From an uncultured Stenotrophomonas sp. (GTDB lineage: Bacteria; Pseudomonadota; Gammaproteobacteria; Xanthomonadales; Xanthomonadaceae), in assembly GCF_913778665.1 (NCBI RefSeq), contig NZ_CAJYVQ010000011.1:62001-126000 (forward strand): DNA of 64,000 nucleotides, written 5' to 3'. This document shows, piece by piece, positions 7,058-16,689 of the stretch (positions are counted from its first letter, which is position 1; every line of letters begins with the position of its first letter). Under the pieces are notes generated by a model, which saw only the letters and a list, made by a program, of their open reading frames with translations, was not told where the DNA came from and did not search any database. A program made the position numbers and the translations under genes.

Positions 7058-9457
7058 TCAATGCGCCGCGCCACCCAGCGCACCCCTGACGGCCTGCGCC
7101 AGGTCGCTGCGGGTGAACGGTTTGGGCAGCAGTGCGGCGATGCGCCCCTGGCTGCCGACCGCATCGTGGTCACGCGGGTAGCCCGAGGTGAACAGGACGG
7201 CCACTTCCGGCCAACGCTCGCGCACTTCGCGCACCAGCTCCCAGCCCGACATGCCGGGCATGACCACGTCCGAGATCAGCAGGTCCACCCGCGTTTCAGG
7301 CCGTTCCAGCAGCCGCAGCGCAGATGGTCCGTCATGTGCCTCCAGCACGCGGTAGCCCAGCAGCCGCAGCGCATCCACGGTGTGCGCGCGGACATCATCG
7401 TTGTCCTCGGCCACCAGGATCGTTTCCTGGCGTGGTTCGTAGCCGGCCAGCCCGGGCATGGCCGGCGCCGGTTCACTGGGAAGCGCCAGCGCCGAGCGCG
7501 GAAACATCATGGTGATGCTGGTGCCGCCGCCTTCAACCGAGTCGATGAGAACGTGGCCGCCGGACTGCTTGACGAACCCATGCACCATCGACAGTCCCAG
7601 CCCGGTGCCGCGGCCGACCTGCTTGGTGGTGAAGAACGGTTCGAACACGCGGGCCAGGGTTGCCGCGTCCATGCCATGGCCATTGTCTCGCACCCGCAGC
7701 ATCACGTACTCGCCTGGTGTTGCATCCGGGAACAGGGCGGCGTAGTCGTGGTCGAGGTGGCTGTTGTCGACCTCGATCACCAGTCGGCCGCCGTGCGGCA
7801 TCGCATCGCGGGCATTCACCGCCAGGTTCAGTACGGAGGCCTCCAGCTGGCTGATGTCGATCTCCACGCACCAGATGTCCTCGGCGCTGCGGATCTCCAG
7901 TTGCACCAGCTCACCCAGTGCACGCTGCAGCATGTCGTGCATGTCCAGCAGGCGCTCGTGAAGGTTGGCGGCCTGGCTGTGCAGCGGCTGGCGTCGGGCA
8001 AACGCCAGCAGGCGCTGGGTCAGGCTGGCGGCACGCCCGACCCCCTTCAGCGCGTTGTCCAGGGCCCGGCTGACCATCGCTCCGGCTTCGCCCGCGCGCT
8101 CGCTCAGCAGCATGGCGTGCTCGACGTTGCCGGAGATGACCGTCAGGATGTTGTTGAAATCATGCGCGATGCCACCGGTGAGCTGCCCCACCGCCTCGAT
8201 CTTCTGTGATTGGCGCAGCGCGTGTTCGGCCTGGAGGCGTGCAGTGGTTTCCACGGCCTCGGAGACCACGGCGGTGACCACGCCCTCGGCATCCAGCAGC
8301 GGGCGGAACGAAAAATCGAAGCTGCGCGGCCCGGTCGGCAGTTCCAGCTCCAGTGAATGCAGCGAACTCCGGCCCTGCACGGCTGCAGCGACGGCCTGAT
8401 CGATCAGCGCGCCGATGCCATCGGTTGTAGCGAACCAAAGCGATTCACCGAAGCGTTGGCCAACGACGTCCTTCTTGTCCGCAAGCACTGCGGCCAGTGA
8501 CGCGTCATTGGCATCAACCACGCGCCCGGACAGATCCAGCAGCATCTGATGCTGGAAGCTGGATTCGAAGATCGCCTGCAGGCGCCGCTTGCTGGCGCGC
8601 AACTCGGCCGTGCGCGCCTGCACCTGCTGCTCGAGCAGCTGGTTGTCCTCGCGCAGGGCCAGCTCGGCCTGCTTCAGCTGAGAGACATCGCTACCCAGGC
8701 AGATGTAGCCGGCCACGCTGCCATCGGCCGCATGCTCGGGTACGCAGTCCATCTGCACGAATCGTGACTGGCCGCTGCGGTGCACCAGTTCAACCTGGAA
8801 GCTGGTGCGTTCGCCCTGCAGCACCCGTTCCAGGCTCGGCAGGGCATGTTCGAAGGCGGAAATGCCGCTGACATCACGCGCTGTCCGGCCCAGCAGCTCG
8901 GCCAGGCTGAATCCATGCCAGTCGAGGAAGGCCTTGTTGGCGAACCGATAGCGGTGCGCGTTGTCGAGCTGGGCGATCAGCGCGGGCACGGCATCTGTCA
9001 CCTGCTGCAGCTGCGCCTGGCTATCATTCAGCGCAGCCTGCGCATGAAGCAGCTGGTTGCGCTCATCGGCTTCCTGGCGGGCGCGACGGATAGCATCCGG
9101 CAGGCGCTGCAGGCGCTGCTTGACCACATAATCGCGCGCGCCACGGGTCAGCGCCTGCACCGCCAGCTCTTCGGTCAGCGTGCCGGAGACGAAGATGAAC
9201 GGGGTCTGCGGAATCCGCTCGCGTGCCAGTGCCAGCGCCGCATCGCCATCGAATCCGGGCAGAACATGGTCGGCGAGGATCACGTCGAACGCGCGGCTCT
9301 CGATGGCCTCGATGAACGCCTTGCGGGTCCACAGGCGCTCGGCCTCGAAATCGAGTCCGGCACGCTGCAGCTGTGCGGTGATCAGCTCTGCATCAAGCGC
9401 ACTGTCCTCGAGCATGAGGATGCGCAGGCGCTCGCTGCGGCGCAATCCATCACGCAT
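7058..9457 (-). CDS. Hybrid PAS sensor histidine kinase with two receiver domains
   Basis: About 799 residues. Order: N-terminal receiver (ILMLEDSALDAELI, VILADHVLPGFDG, VVKQ), two PAS domains (about 150-270 and 290-410), DHp with phospho-acceptor His in GGIAHDFNNILTVISG, ATPase (N box LNLAVNARDAM, G boxes DNGHGMD and GRGTGLGLSM), and C-terminal receiver (ILVAEDNDDVRAH, DLLISDVVMPG, LLPKPF). No membrane segment, so a cytoplasmic sensor. The start at 9457 overlaps the upstream regulator by 8 bases; 9478 is the alternative. It is third in an overlapping operon after the bacteriophytochrome and a CheY-like regulator, which suggests a multistep phosphorelay fed by light. Confidence 0.9.
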   Translation of the reverse strand: MRDGLRRSERLRILMLEDSALDAELITAQLQRAGLDFEAERLWTRKAFIEAIESRAFDVILADHVLPGFDGDAALALARERIPQTPFIFVSGTLTEELAVQALTRGARDYVVKQRLQRLPDAIRRARQEADERNQLLHAQAALNDSQAQLQQVTDAVPALIAQLDNAHRYRFANKAFLDWHGFSLAELLGRTARDVSGISAFEHALPSLERVLQGERTSFQVELVHRSGQSRFVQMDCVPEHAADGSVAGYICLGSDVSQLKQAELALREDNQLLEQQVQARTAELRASKRRLQAIFESSFQHQMLLDLSGRVVDANDASLAAVLADKKDVVGQRFGESLWFATTDGIGALIDQAVAAAVQGRSSLHSLELELPTGPRSFDFSFRPLLDAEGVVTAVVSEAVETTARLQAEHALRQSQKIEAVGQLTGGIAHDFNNILTVISGNVEHAMLLSERAGEAGAMVSRALDNALKGVGRAASLTQRLLAFARRQPLHSQAANLHERLLDMHDMLQRALGELVQLEIRSAEDIWCVEIDISQLEASVLNLAVNARDAMPHGGRLVIEVDNSHLDHDYAALFPDATPGEYVMLRVRDNGHGMDAATLARVFEPFFTTKQVGRGTGLGLSMVHGFVKQSGGHVLIDSVEGGGTSITMMFPRSALALPSEPAPAMPGLAGYEPRQETILVAEDNDDVRAHTVDALRLLGYRVLEAHDGPSALRLLERPETRVDLLISDVVMPGMSGWELVREVRERWPEVAVLFTSGYPRDHDAVGSQGRIAALLPKPFTRSDLAQAVRGALGGAAH

Positions 9458-9920
9458 TGTTGCGCTGCCCGGAGCCATTGGGCCGATGCGGTGGTGGCTG
9501 GTTGGTGATGCCCCAGAACATGCCCAGCCCCTGGATGGCGTCGAAGAATTCCTTGAAGTCGACCGGCTTGACCACGAAAGCGTTCACGCCCAGCTCGTAG
9601 CTGCGCACCAGGTCCTGTTCTTCGCGTGAGGAGGTCAACATCACCACCGGCGTGCTGCTCAGCTGCGGGTCGCCCCGCACCTGCTCCAGCACCTCCAGCC
9701 CGTTGACCTTGGGCAGCTTCAGGTCCAGCAGCACCACCACCGGGCCGCCATGCATCGCGCCGGCGAACTTGCCTTCGCAGCGCAGGTAATCCAGCGCTTC
9801 GGCGCCGTCGCGTACATGGATGATGTCGTTCAACAGCTGGCAGCGCGCAAGCGCGGCCATCGTCAGCTCTGCATCCTTGGGGCTGTCCTCTACCAGGAGG
9901 ATCGGCCGCAGGTCCCTCAT
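9450..9920 (-). CDS. Single-domain response regulator of the phytochrome operon
   Basis: 156 residues, a lone receiver domain: acidic pocket in ILLVEDSPKDAEL, phospho-acceptor Asp in VVLLDLKLPKVNG, Thr/Ser in VVMLTSSREEQD and Lys in AFVVKPVDFKEF. This is the Rcp1-type regulator commonly encoded after bacterial phytochromes. No output domain, so it presumably passes phosphate or binds partners. ATGA overlap with the phytochrome stop (9917-9920) and 8-base overlap with the hybrid kinase. Confidence 0.92.
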   Translation of the reverse strand: MRDLRPILLVEDSPKDAELTMAALARCQLLNDIIHVRDGAEALDYLRCEGKFAGAMHGGPVVVLLDLKLPKVNGLEVLEQVRGDPQLSSTPVVMLTSSREEQDLVRSYELGVNAFVVKPVDFKEFFDAIQGLGMFWGITNQPPPHRPNGSGQRNNA

Positions 9921-12157
9921 GGGTGTTCTCCTGTGAAGCGGGGAAGGGTGAAATGGATCGTGGCGCCCTTGCCGGGCTCGCCCTCGGCCCACGTACGGCC
10001 GCCATGGCGGCCGATGATGCGGCGGACATTGGCCAGGCCGATGCCGGTGCCTTCGAACTCTTCGACGTGGTGCAGGCGCTGGAAGACGCCGAACAGCTTG
10101 TCCACGTAGCGCATGTCGAAGCCGCAGCCGTTGTCGCGCACGAAGAAGTGGTCTTCGTCGTCGTTTCGCTCGTGACCAATCTCGATCACCGCGTGTTCGC
10201 GCTCGCGGGTGAACTTGATCGCGTTGGCCAGCAGGTTCTGCCAGACCAGGCGCAGCATCGTCGGATCGGCTTCGACCTCCGGCAGTGGTGCGAACGTCCA
10301 CTGCACGTCGCGGCCGGTGTAGTCCAGGGCCAGGCTCTGGCGCACATCCTCGGCCAGCGCGGTCATGTCCAGTCGTACGCGCCCCAGCGTGGAGCGCCCC
10401 ATCTGCGAGAAGCTGAGCAGGTCATCCACCAGTGTTCCGGCGGACTTGGCCGATTCCACAATCGTATCGAGGAAGCGGCGCTCGGTATCGTTCAGGCGTT
10501 CGCCCGCCGAGCTGCCCAGCAGCTCGGAATAGCCGACAATGTGGCGGAACGGAGCTCGCAGGTCGTGGCTGACCGAATAGGAAAAGGCTTCCAGTTCCTT
10601 GTTGCTGCGGAGCAGCTGCTCGTTCAGTTCAGCCATTTCCTCGGCCTTGCGCAACACGATATCGACGATGGCCGTGCGCATCTCGTGTGCCGCGTCGCAG
10701 TCAGCGTCGGTCCACGGCAGGCTGCGCTGCTGCACGGTCTCCTTCCAGGCCTCGAACGAGTTGCGCGGAGACAGCGCCACGCCCGGTGCTGCTTCCTTGC
10801 GGGGATCGCCACCCCAGCGCACGGTGCGCACCACTTCCGGGCGGAACCACATCAGGTAACTGTCATGCAGCTGCGAAATGGACACCGCCAGCAGGCCGCT
10901 GGCTACGTCGGTCAGTTGCGCGGCAGCCGGCCAGTCGGCTGCAAGGTGATCGGTGCAATAGGTTTCCTGGCCGGCCTGCTGCGTGGCAAGCCAATTTGCC
11001 AGGGCCAGCACGTCGGTGGCGGGAGGGCACTGGCCAACACGCAGGCAATCGCCTTTGTGCACGATCGCCGCGCCGGCCGCGCCGGTCAGCGACAGCAGGC
11101 TGGCCTCGTCCTGGCGCAGGGCCGCCATGAAGTCTTCGTCTCCGGCCATGCGGCCCAGTAGCTTGACCAGTATCGAGCGTCGGGCAACGCGTTCTTCGAT
11201 CGCACGCGCACGCTCCTTCAATGCGATCTGCAGCGACAGGATCTGGCCCATGAGCTCGCAGGCAGTGCGCACGTGGTAGGGCAGGCGGCGTGGGTGCACT
11301 GTGTGGCAGGACACCAGGCCCCATAAGCGGCCTTCATGCACCAGCGATACCGACATCGAAGCGCCGGTACCCATGTTGCGCATGTACTGCAGGTGGACCG
11401 GCGAGACGCTGCGCAGCACCGCCATGCTCAGATCGGTGGGCGGCGCGTCGCGCTGATCCTCGGCCCGCATCAGCGGGGCTGGGATGTAACTGTTGTCCGC
11501 AATCAGGCGCACCCGGTTGCGGCGGTAGAGTTCGCGGGCCTGTGCAGGAATATCCGATTCGGGGAAGCGCAGGTCCAGGTAGGACGGCAACAGGCCATTG
11601 CCATCCTCGGCGACCACGATACCGTTCCAGCCAGCATCGAACCGGTAGACCAAGGTGCGGTCAAATCCGGTGAGCCGCCGCATGTGCGCGGCCGCAAGGC
11701 GGCACAGGTCTTCCACCGTCGCCGCCGACTCAATGCCGGCCATCAGCTCGCGGATGGCCGGATACAGCTCTTCCAGCGAGCCGGGCTGGCCCGGCACCGG
11801 TGCTTCCAGCTCGACCAGCAGATCGGTGGCGGAACGGTGCACCAGCAACTGATGCCGGCCGTGGCCGTCCAGATGCACCGCACCAACATGGACGCTGCTG
11901 CCGACCACGGCGTGCTGGAACAGGCCCTGGAACGGCGCCAGAACGCCGCCAAGCACCTCGCTGACATGCTGCGTCAACGGTTCGCCGAACTGCTGCAGCA
12001 GCCCGGGCTGGCTGATGGCGCGCTCGCGCACCTGCAGGGACTGCGGCTCAACGACCAGAAGCACGCCGTAGGGCTGGATCGCTCCGGGGGTGTGGATCGG
12101 TTCGCGCGCGCAACCAGACAGGACAGTGTCGTGCGCGGACTCAGTAGAAGGCATCAA
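9917..12157 (-). CDS. bphP: Bacteriophytochrome histidine kinase
   Basis: 746 residues with PAS-GAF-PHY-HisKA-HATPase order. The biliverdin-attachment Cys is visible near residue 16-20 (GCAREPIHTPGAIQPYG). GAF carries RFPESDIPAQAR, equivalent to the PASDIP motif, and the conserved His of VHLQYMRNMG; the PHY tongue shows PRNSFEAW. The kinase has SYSVSHDLRAPFRHI (acceptor His), LLANAIKFTRE (N box), DNGCGFD and GTGIGLANV. It should sense red/far-red light with biliverdin made by the heme oxygenase encoded just upstream. Lacking an internal receiver, it likely phosphorylates the next-gene CheY-like protein. Confidence 0.95.
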   Translation of the reverse strand: MMPSTESAHDTVLSGCAREPIHTPGAIQPYGVLLVVEPQSLQVRERAISQPGLLQQFGEPLTQHVSEVLGGVLAPFQGLFQHAVVGSSVHVGAVHLDGHGRHQLLVHRSATDLLVELEAPVPGQPGSLEELYPAIRELMAGIESAATVEDLCRLAAAHMRRLTGFDRTLVYRFDAGWNGIVVAEDGNGLLPSYLDLRFPESDIPAQARELYRRNRVRLIADNSYIPAPLMRAEDQRDAPPTDLSMAVLRSVSPVHLQYMRNMGTGASMSVSLVHEGRLWGLVSCHTVHPRRLPYHVRTACELMGQILSLQIALKERARAIEERVARRSILVKLLGRMAGDEDFMAALRQDEASLLSLTGAAGAAIVHKGDCLRVGQCPPATDVLALANWLATQQAGQETYCTDHLAADWPAAAQLTDVASGLLAVSISQLHDSYLMWFRPEVVRTVRWGGDPRKEAAPGVALSPRNSFEAWKETVQQRSLPWTDADCDAAHEMRTAIVDIVLRKAEEMAELNEQLLRSNKELEAFSYSVSHDLRAPFRHIVGYSELLGSSAGERLNDTERRFLDTIVESAKSAGTLVDDLLSFSQMGRSTLGRVRLDMTALAEDVRQSLALDYTGRDVQWTFAPLPEVEADPTMLRLVWQNLLANAIKFTREREHAVIEIGHERNDDEDHFFVRDNGCGFDMRYVDKLFGVFQRLHHVEEFEGTGIGLANVRRIIGRHGGRTWAEGEPGKGATIHFTLPRFTGEHP

Positions 12158-12272
12158 GGGCGGGACTCATGATTCGTGGATGGCTGGAACGGCCCAGTGG
12201 TACATCCGGTACCCGTGAATGGTGAAGCAAAATCGTGCATCCGCATACCACCCCGTGTGCGTGAAGATCCCT

Positions 12273-12863
12273 TCATTCAAACGTGAATTCTTCATCCACG
12301 CAGCGGCGAATGAACTGGAAGGCGTCGCTTGCGGCCACGCATGCCTGTGCGCGCTCTTCGGCAGTCAGGACGACACCATCCAGTGCGTTGCGCTCGCGTC
12401 TCCAGTACTCAGCGACGCCCAGGCTGGACGGCTGCAGATGCCGCGCGCCGTAGCCGGCATGAAGCTGCAACGCCGCGGCCATCTTCAACAGCACGGCCGC
12501 ACCGAGCGTTGAGCCTTCCGCCACATACCGCCAGCCCAATGCGGTCGCTTTCGAGAATGCATGCGGCTGCGGTCGCCACGTGTGGGGTACCGGCATGATC
12601 GCGCCGAGGTCACGAAGATCCTCTTCGATCAGGGGCAAGCGGGTCGAACCTGGATCGCTCATCCGGTACAGCGGGGCAATGGTGCCGTGGAAGTGCCACT
12701 GCACGCGCAGGAAGCCGAGATAGCGCTGGCGCGACGCGAAAATGCGCTGCTGCAACAGATGTTGGTCGAGGCCATCGTGGACCGCTCGCGTGTGCTCCTT
12801 CAAGGCAGCGCTGAGGGCGACGGATCCATACGGAGGTGGTGCTGGCGGAGCAGGAGTAAGCAT
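12273..12863 (-). CDS. bphO: Biliverdin-producing heme oxygenase
   Basis: 196 residues. The proximal heme-ligand His lies in ALKEHTRAVHDGLD near residue 24; later GWRYVAEGSTLGAAVL corresponds to the distal helix with the G-S-x-L-G-A kink. Length fits bacterial heme oxygenases. It converts heme to biliverdin, the chromophore for the adjacent phytochrome encoded 115 bases downstream on the same strand. The frame runs open far upstream, but the start at 12863 gives the normal protein length; earlier starts would add an unrelated low-complexity extension. Confidence 0.9.
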   Translation of the reverse strand: MLTPAPPAPPPYGSVALSAALKEHTRAVHDGLDQHLLQQRIFASRQRYLGFLRVQWHFHGTIAPLYRMSDPGSTRLPLIEEDLRDLGAIMPVPHTWRPQPHAFSKATALGWRYVAEGSTLGAAVLLKMAAALQLHAGYGARHLQPSSLGVAEYWRRERNALDGVVLTAEERAQACVAASDAFQFIRRCVDEEFTFE

Positions 12864-12990
12864 CGGAGCGCAGCCTAGCAGACTTGGGTGCGCAGGCTGG
12901 CATGCCTTTCGCAGACGGCACATCTGAAGTGCACGCAGGCTCGACAACGATTGCCCTACGGTAACCGCACTTCCAACCGATGCCACGCCC

Positions 12991-13284
12991 GTGAACCTGC
13001 AGCCCGCGTCCCCGTCCCCGTACCGCATGCTGGCTGACAGCTGCCAGTTTGAACTGCTGGATGTCGATGCACTGCAGGACCCGGCCAGTGGCCGGCTGCT
13101 GCACCTGTATTCGCTGGTCGCCCGCTGCCTGTCCTGCGAGACGATCTTCAAGGCCGAAGAAGGGCAAGGCCTGGTCAGCCATACTGCCGCGCGGGTGGTG
13201 CGATGCCCTACCGGATGCGGCCAGCAGGCGTTCAAGCCGGCCCTGCTGCGGTCCTGGCGCCCGCAGGCCGTTGCCCAGGCGTGA
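12991..13284 (+). CDS. Small protein with CxxC zinc-like motifs
   Basis: 97 residues from a GTG. Two Cys clusters, ARCLSCETIF and RCPTGCGQQ, could bind one zinc; the N-terminal half YRMLADSCQFELLDVDALQDP is acidic. No family recognised. It is oriented against TspO, with stops 10 bases apart, and stands alone. Codon third positions are GC-rich like its neighbours, which supports a real gene, but no strong ribosome binding site is seen. Confidence 0.55.
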   Translation: MNLQPASPSPYRMLADSCQFELLDVDALQDPASGRLLHLYSLVARCLSCETIFKAEEGQGLVSHTAARVVRCPTGCGQQAFKPALLRSWRPQAVAQA

Positions 13285-13294
13285 GCGGCGCTCA

Positions 13295-13780
13295 TTACAA
13301 CAGCCCGGGATTGGCCCGCCACACCGCGAAGTTGAGCGCCGCGGCGAACGAGATCCAAGCCAGATAGGGAAGCAGCAGCGCCGCGGCAATCGGACGGATG
13401 CGCGCAAACGCGACGATCGCTGCGCATACCAGCGCAATCAATCCAAGAATGTCGACGAAGGCCAGGGCGCCCAGCTTCCAGCCGAAGAACAGCCAGCTCC
13501 ACAGTGCATTGACGGCAAGCTGCACCAGATAGAGCATCAGTGCGGGTCGTGCTCCGCGCCAGCCGCGTTCGCGCCAGACCAGCCACGCGGCCACTGCCAT
13601 CATGCCGTAGAGCAGCGTCCACACCGGACCAAAGACACTGGCCGGTGGTGCCCAGGGGGGTAGAACGAGGGTGGCGTAGAAGCTGGCCGCGGATGTGGAC
13701 GCCCACGCCCCCAGAGCGGCCGCGACGAAGGTGATCGCCACCCATCCCAGCAGTCCGACAACCTGCGAACTCCGCGTCAT
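13295..13780 (-). CDS. tspO: TspO/MBR tryptophan-rich sensory protein
   Basis: 161-residue inner-membrane protein with five hydrophobic segments. Family signatures: LPPWAPPASVFGPVWTLLYG, then NALWSWLFFGWKLG and PYLAWISFAAALNFAVW. TspO proteins bind porphyrins and affect tetrapyrrole traffic and stress adaptation; in Rhodobacter they modulate oxygen- and light-dependent gene expression. Its placement beside the heme oxygenase/phytochrome operon fits tetrapyrrole handling. Confidence 0.93.
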   Translation of the reverse strand: MTRSSQVVGLLGWVAITFVAAALGAWASTSAASFYATLVLPPWAPPASVFGPVWTLLYGMMAVAAWLVWRERGWRGARPALMLYLVQLAVNALWSWLFFGWKLGALAFVDILGLIALVCAAIVAFARIRPIAAALLLPYLAWISFAAALNFAVWRANPGLL

Positions 13781-13852
13781 ACCGTCCAGTTCCCTGATCT
13801 ACCTGGTCCCATATACGCACAGCGCCCGCGAATGGATGCAGGCTGCTGACTT

Positions 13853-16048
13853 TCAGTCCGAAGAACCGGCGGCCCCCGTTCCGTCGCCCGCTGGTAGCAG
13901 CGAAGGCCGTTGATCAAACCATTCGCGTGCCTTGGCCAGATGCCATTGGCGCTGATCGCCGTCCAGCTCGATGCCCGCACCGAGCAGTCCCCATCGGAGA
14001 TAGAGATCACCGCGCTTGCGCTGCTCCAGCAGATCCAGCCGCGCGCGTACCGACAGCCGATCGTTCTCCGCCTGCAGGCCATCAATGACCAGATGGCCAG
14101 GGCGCCAGCGCAGCCTCGCCTGTGCCTGTACCTGTCCGGAATCCAGGAGGGACAAGGTCCAGCGCGGATAGTCGGTGCGCTGCGCAAACAATGCCAGCAG
14201 AGGCCGCGCATCACTCAGAGCCAGGTCGGTGGTGGCATCCACCTGGAACGGCGATTGCGCATCGATACGGCCCCGTTTGAAGGCCACGCGGCCTTTCCAT
14301 GCCGTCGAGCCCTGGGTGTCCGCCACCTGCACGTTGCGCAGCTCGACCGTGGTGCCGGACAGATCGAAATGACGCTGGCTGAAGTCACCGCGGCGCAGCC
14401 TTGCGTTCACGTCGATATCGCCGCCCATGTCCAGCCCTGCAACCTTCGCACTGGCGTTGCGCCCCAACAGCCGGGCCGTGCCATGGCCGACGCGCCCGTC
14501 GGTATCGAGGGTCGCATCACCGCTCACGGTGCCCGTGCCACGAAGCAGCCGCATCTGCGGTGAGCCGAGGTAGCGGTTGTAGGCGGTCAGATCAGGGATG
14601 GTGGCTTCACTGAAGCGCAGCTGCGCGCGGACGCCTTTGCGCAGTTCCTGCAGGCGGCCGTCGCCGGTCAGGTCCAAGGCCAGATCCCGGCCGTCGAACA
14701 GGCGCACGTCCCTGGCATCGGCTGGCCGTGCAGTGAATCGCGGCAGCCGGACGGCCAGCTGGGCCTGGCTGGGGCTGCCGGCCTTCAACTCGCCATGGGC
14801 GCTGGCCGTGCCCGCCAGGCGTACGCCGGCGACTTCGGCCACGGCGTCGGCAGCCGGGATGTCCACGGTGCTGCCTTCGATCAGCTCGCCATTGCGCAGG
14901 CGCAGATCGGCTTTCAGCGTGCCGCCGCCGTCAAGTTGCAGCCAAGGCTTGCGGACGAACAGGGCAGGGATCCAGTTGAGTGAAGTGAAGGCCCATTCGC
15001 CGCGCACCGTGCCCGAGCTGCGCTCCAGCAGCTGGGAAGGCTGCCGGAACGGAATGTCGCGGCCACTGATATGCAGATCGGCATCCACCTCACTACCTGA
15101 ACCGGGCTTTGGCGGCAGGCGGGCCTGCAGCCGCAGGTCCTTGGCCACATTGAGCTGCAGTGCCAGCATGCCGCGATCGGGGGCCCCATCTCCCAGATGG
15201 AGCGGCACCTGCCACAGCGCGTGGTCGCCGGGCTGCAGCTGGCCATCAATCAGGTGGAGTGCGACCTGCAGCCGTCCGGGTACTGGTGCGCTGGAGATCT
15301 TCGGCGTCGCGGCGTCCGTGTCCATGCGCAGGCCCTGGCTGCGGGCATCGACCTCGAGCTGGGCATGCAGCAGCTTCAACTTAGCCAGGCCGGGCGCCTG
15401 GTCCCGATAATGGCGCGGATAGCTGAAGCGCGCGGTGAGATTCATGTCGCCCAACAGCTGCACGCCGTCAAAACTGGTGTCGGCATCGCTGAACATGACC
15501 TCGGATTCGAAGAGCTCCGACGGTCCGCCGCGCAGCTGCTTCAGGAACCCCACGGTGCCTTCGCCCTTGCCGATGATCAGGAGCTTGCCGAAGCGTGCAC
15601 TGCGAATGCTGTCGCTGTGGATTGCATCGAAGCGCAGGGTCCAGCCCTGGTCGCTGCGGGGAGGCGGAGGTATGGCGTCTTCGACGCGGCTGATCTCGGC
15701 AGAAACTCCGGTGGCCTGCAGCCTTGGCACCCGCACCTCGCGCCGGAACAGGGGCAGCACCGCCAATCGGGCGCTGGCGCGGTCTGCATGCAACACGTAG
15801 ACGGTGTGGTTCACGTGGCCGCGCATGTGCACGTTCCAGGCGATCACGTGGCCGGGCAACAGCGTAATGGCCGGCCCAGTGGTCATTACGAACTTGTGCG
15901 GCTTGCGGTTGGTGACCTGGTCGAACAGGGGCGTATTGAGGAAGATGTTGCCGGCCAGCAAATACAGCAGGTAGATGCCCAGCAGCACACAGGCAGGAAC
16001 GCGCCAACGTTGAAGCCGGTGCGGGATGTGCGCGGAAACAGGGGGCAT
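13853..16048 (-). CDS. Large AsmA-like envelope protein, function unknown
   Basis: 731 residues with one N-terminal membrane segment (ACVLLGIYLLYLLAGNIFL) and a long periplasmic beta-rich remainder. Repeated fragments such as GGTLKADLRLRNGELI, GDATLDTDGRVGHGTARLLG and VQAQARLRWRPGHLVIDGLQ resemble the short repeats of AsmA/DUF748/TamB-type proteins that bridge or organise lipids between membranes. The N-terminus HKFVMTTGPAITLLPGHVIAWNV is distinctive. It ends in a Pro/Ala/Gly-rich tail. No obvious operon partners; TspO is 72 bases downstream on the same strand. Confidence 0.75.
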   Translation of the reverse strand: MPPVSAHIPHRLQRWRVPACVLLGIYLLYLLAGNIFLNTPLFDQVTNRKPHKFVMTTGPAITLLPGHVIAWNVHMRGHVNHTVYVLHADRASARLAVLPLFRREVRVPRLQATGVSAEISRVEDAIPPPPRSDQGWTLRFDAIHSDSIRSARFGKLLIIGKGEGTVGFLKQLRGGPSELFESEVMFSDADTSFDGVQLLGDMNLTARFSYPRHYRDQAPGLAKLKLLHAQLEVDARSQGLRMDTDAATPKISSAPVPGRLQVALHLIDGQLQPGDHALWQVPLHLGDGAPDRGMLALQLNVAKDLRLQARLPPKPGSGSEVDADLHISGRDIPFRQPSQLLERSSGTVRGEWAFTSLNWIPALFVRKPWLQLDGGGTLKADLRLRNGELIEGSTVDIPAADAVAEVAGVRLAGTASAHGELKAGSPSQAQLAVRLPRFTARPADARDVRLFDGRDLALDLTGDGRLQELRKGVRAQLRFSEATIPDLTAYNRYLGSPQMRLLRGTGTVSGDATLDTDGRVGHGTARLLGRNASAKVAGLDMGGDIDVNARLRRGDFSQRHFDLSGTTVELRNVQVADTQGSTAWKGRVAFKRGRIDAQSPFQVDATTDLALSDARPLLALFAQRTDYPRWTLSLLDSGQVQAQARLRWRPGHLVIDGLQAENDRLSVRARLDLLEQRKRGDLYLRWGLLGAGIELDGDQRQWHLAKAREWFDQRPSLLPAGDGTGAAGSSD

Positions 16049-16149
16049 CTACTGCTCTAAAGGCTGGAATTTCCCCAACTATTGCGGAGTGCGTGGCGGT
16101 GGCGCGTGAAGCCGCGACTGGGCCGGAGCTCGATTCTGGTAGTGTCCGG

Positions 16150-16350
16150 CCTGGTCACCCCGTGGTGGGCATGTACAAGATGGGCCCGAACTTCCCTGAT
16201 CTGGGGGCGCATACGTGGTCAGTACCAATGGCCCGGCCGTGGCGCTGTAGCGGAAGTTGGGGTTCGATGTGCTCGGGACGTTACCGAAGGCGTTCCGGCA
16301 CCGGGAACTGGGTGTGGTGGACGTGTTTGTGATGCACCGCTTCCTGTAGC
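16150..16350 (+). pseudogene. Decayed GNAT N-acetyltransferase fragment
   Basis: Translation in two frames gives GHPVVGMYKMGPNFPDLGAH, then TNGPAVAL-stop-RKLGFDVLGTLPKAFRHREL and VDVFVMHRFL. This is the C-terminal acetyl-CoA-binding half of a GNAT acetyltransferase with a frameshift and an internal TAG. It marks the left margin of the decayed prophage material. Confidence 0.55.
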
Positions 16351-16386
16351 GGGAACAGGGCGGCGTCACTAAAGAGTGCGGTTGGC

Positions 16387-16677
16387 GTGGCCAACGTGGC
16401 GCGCTGGAATTCAAGGCTCCCGCTGACGCCAGCATCACGCCAGCTGCACAATCCGTTCAAGGCGCCCGGCGCAGTCCAGGCACGTGATGATCGCGGCTTG
16501 GTCGCTGGTGATCAGCAGCAACCAATGGCACTGCCGGAGCGAATCGAGCAGAGCGGGGCGGCCATCAACGGCAACGTCATCGCACGCGGAAATAGGGCGA
16601 TGGGCAGTTTCCCGGAGTCGCCCGCGTTTGAAACCAGCAGCTACATGAGCACACCAGCGATCCCTACGAGGCTGTGA
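16387..16677 (+). pseudogene. Remnant of the 3' end of an inovirus zot (pI) gene
   Basis: The last part encodes RAMGSFPESPAFETSSY, matching the C-termini of both complete Zot proteins in this window (RPMGTFPESPPYP and RPMGTFPESKPYP). No Walker A region remains. The CGTGATGCGTTACG palindrome-like site follows at 16681, as after each intact zot. It is the left-most trace of a third phage in the same orientation as phage 1. Confidence 0.6.
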
Positions 16678-16689
16678 TTCCGTGATGCG

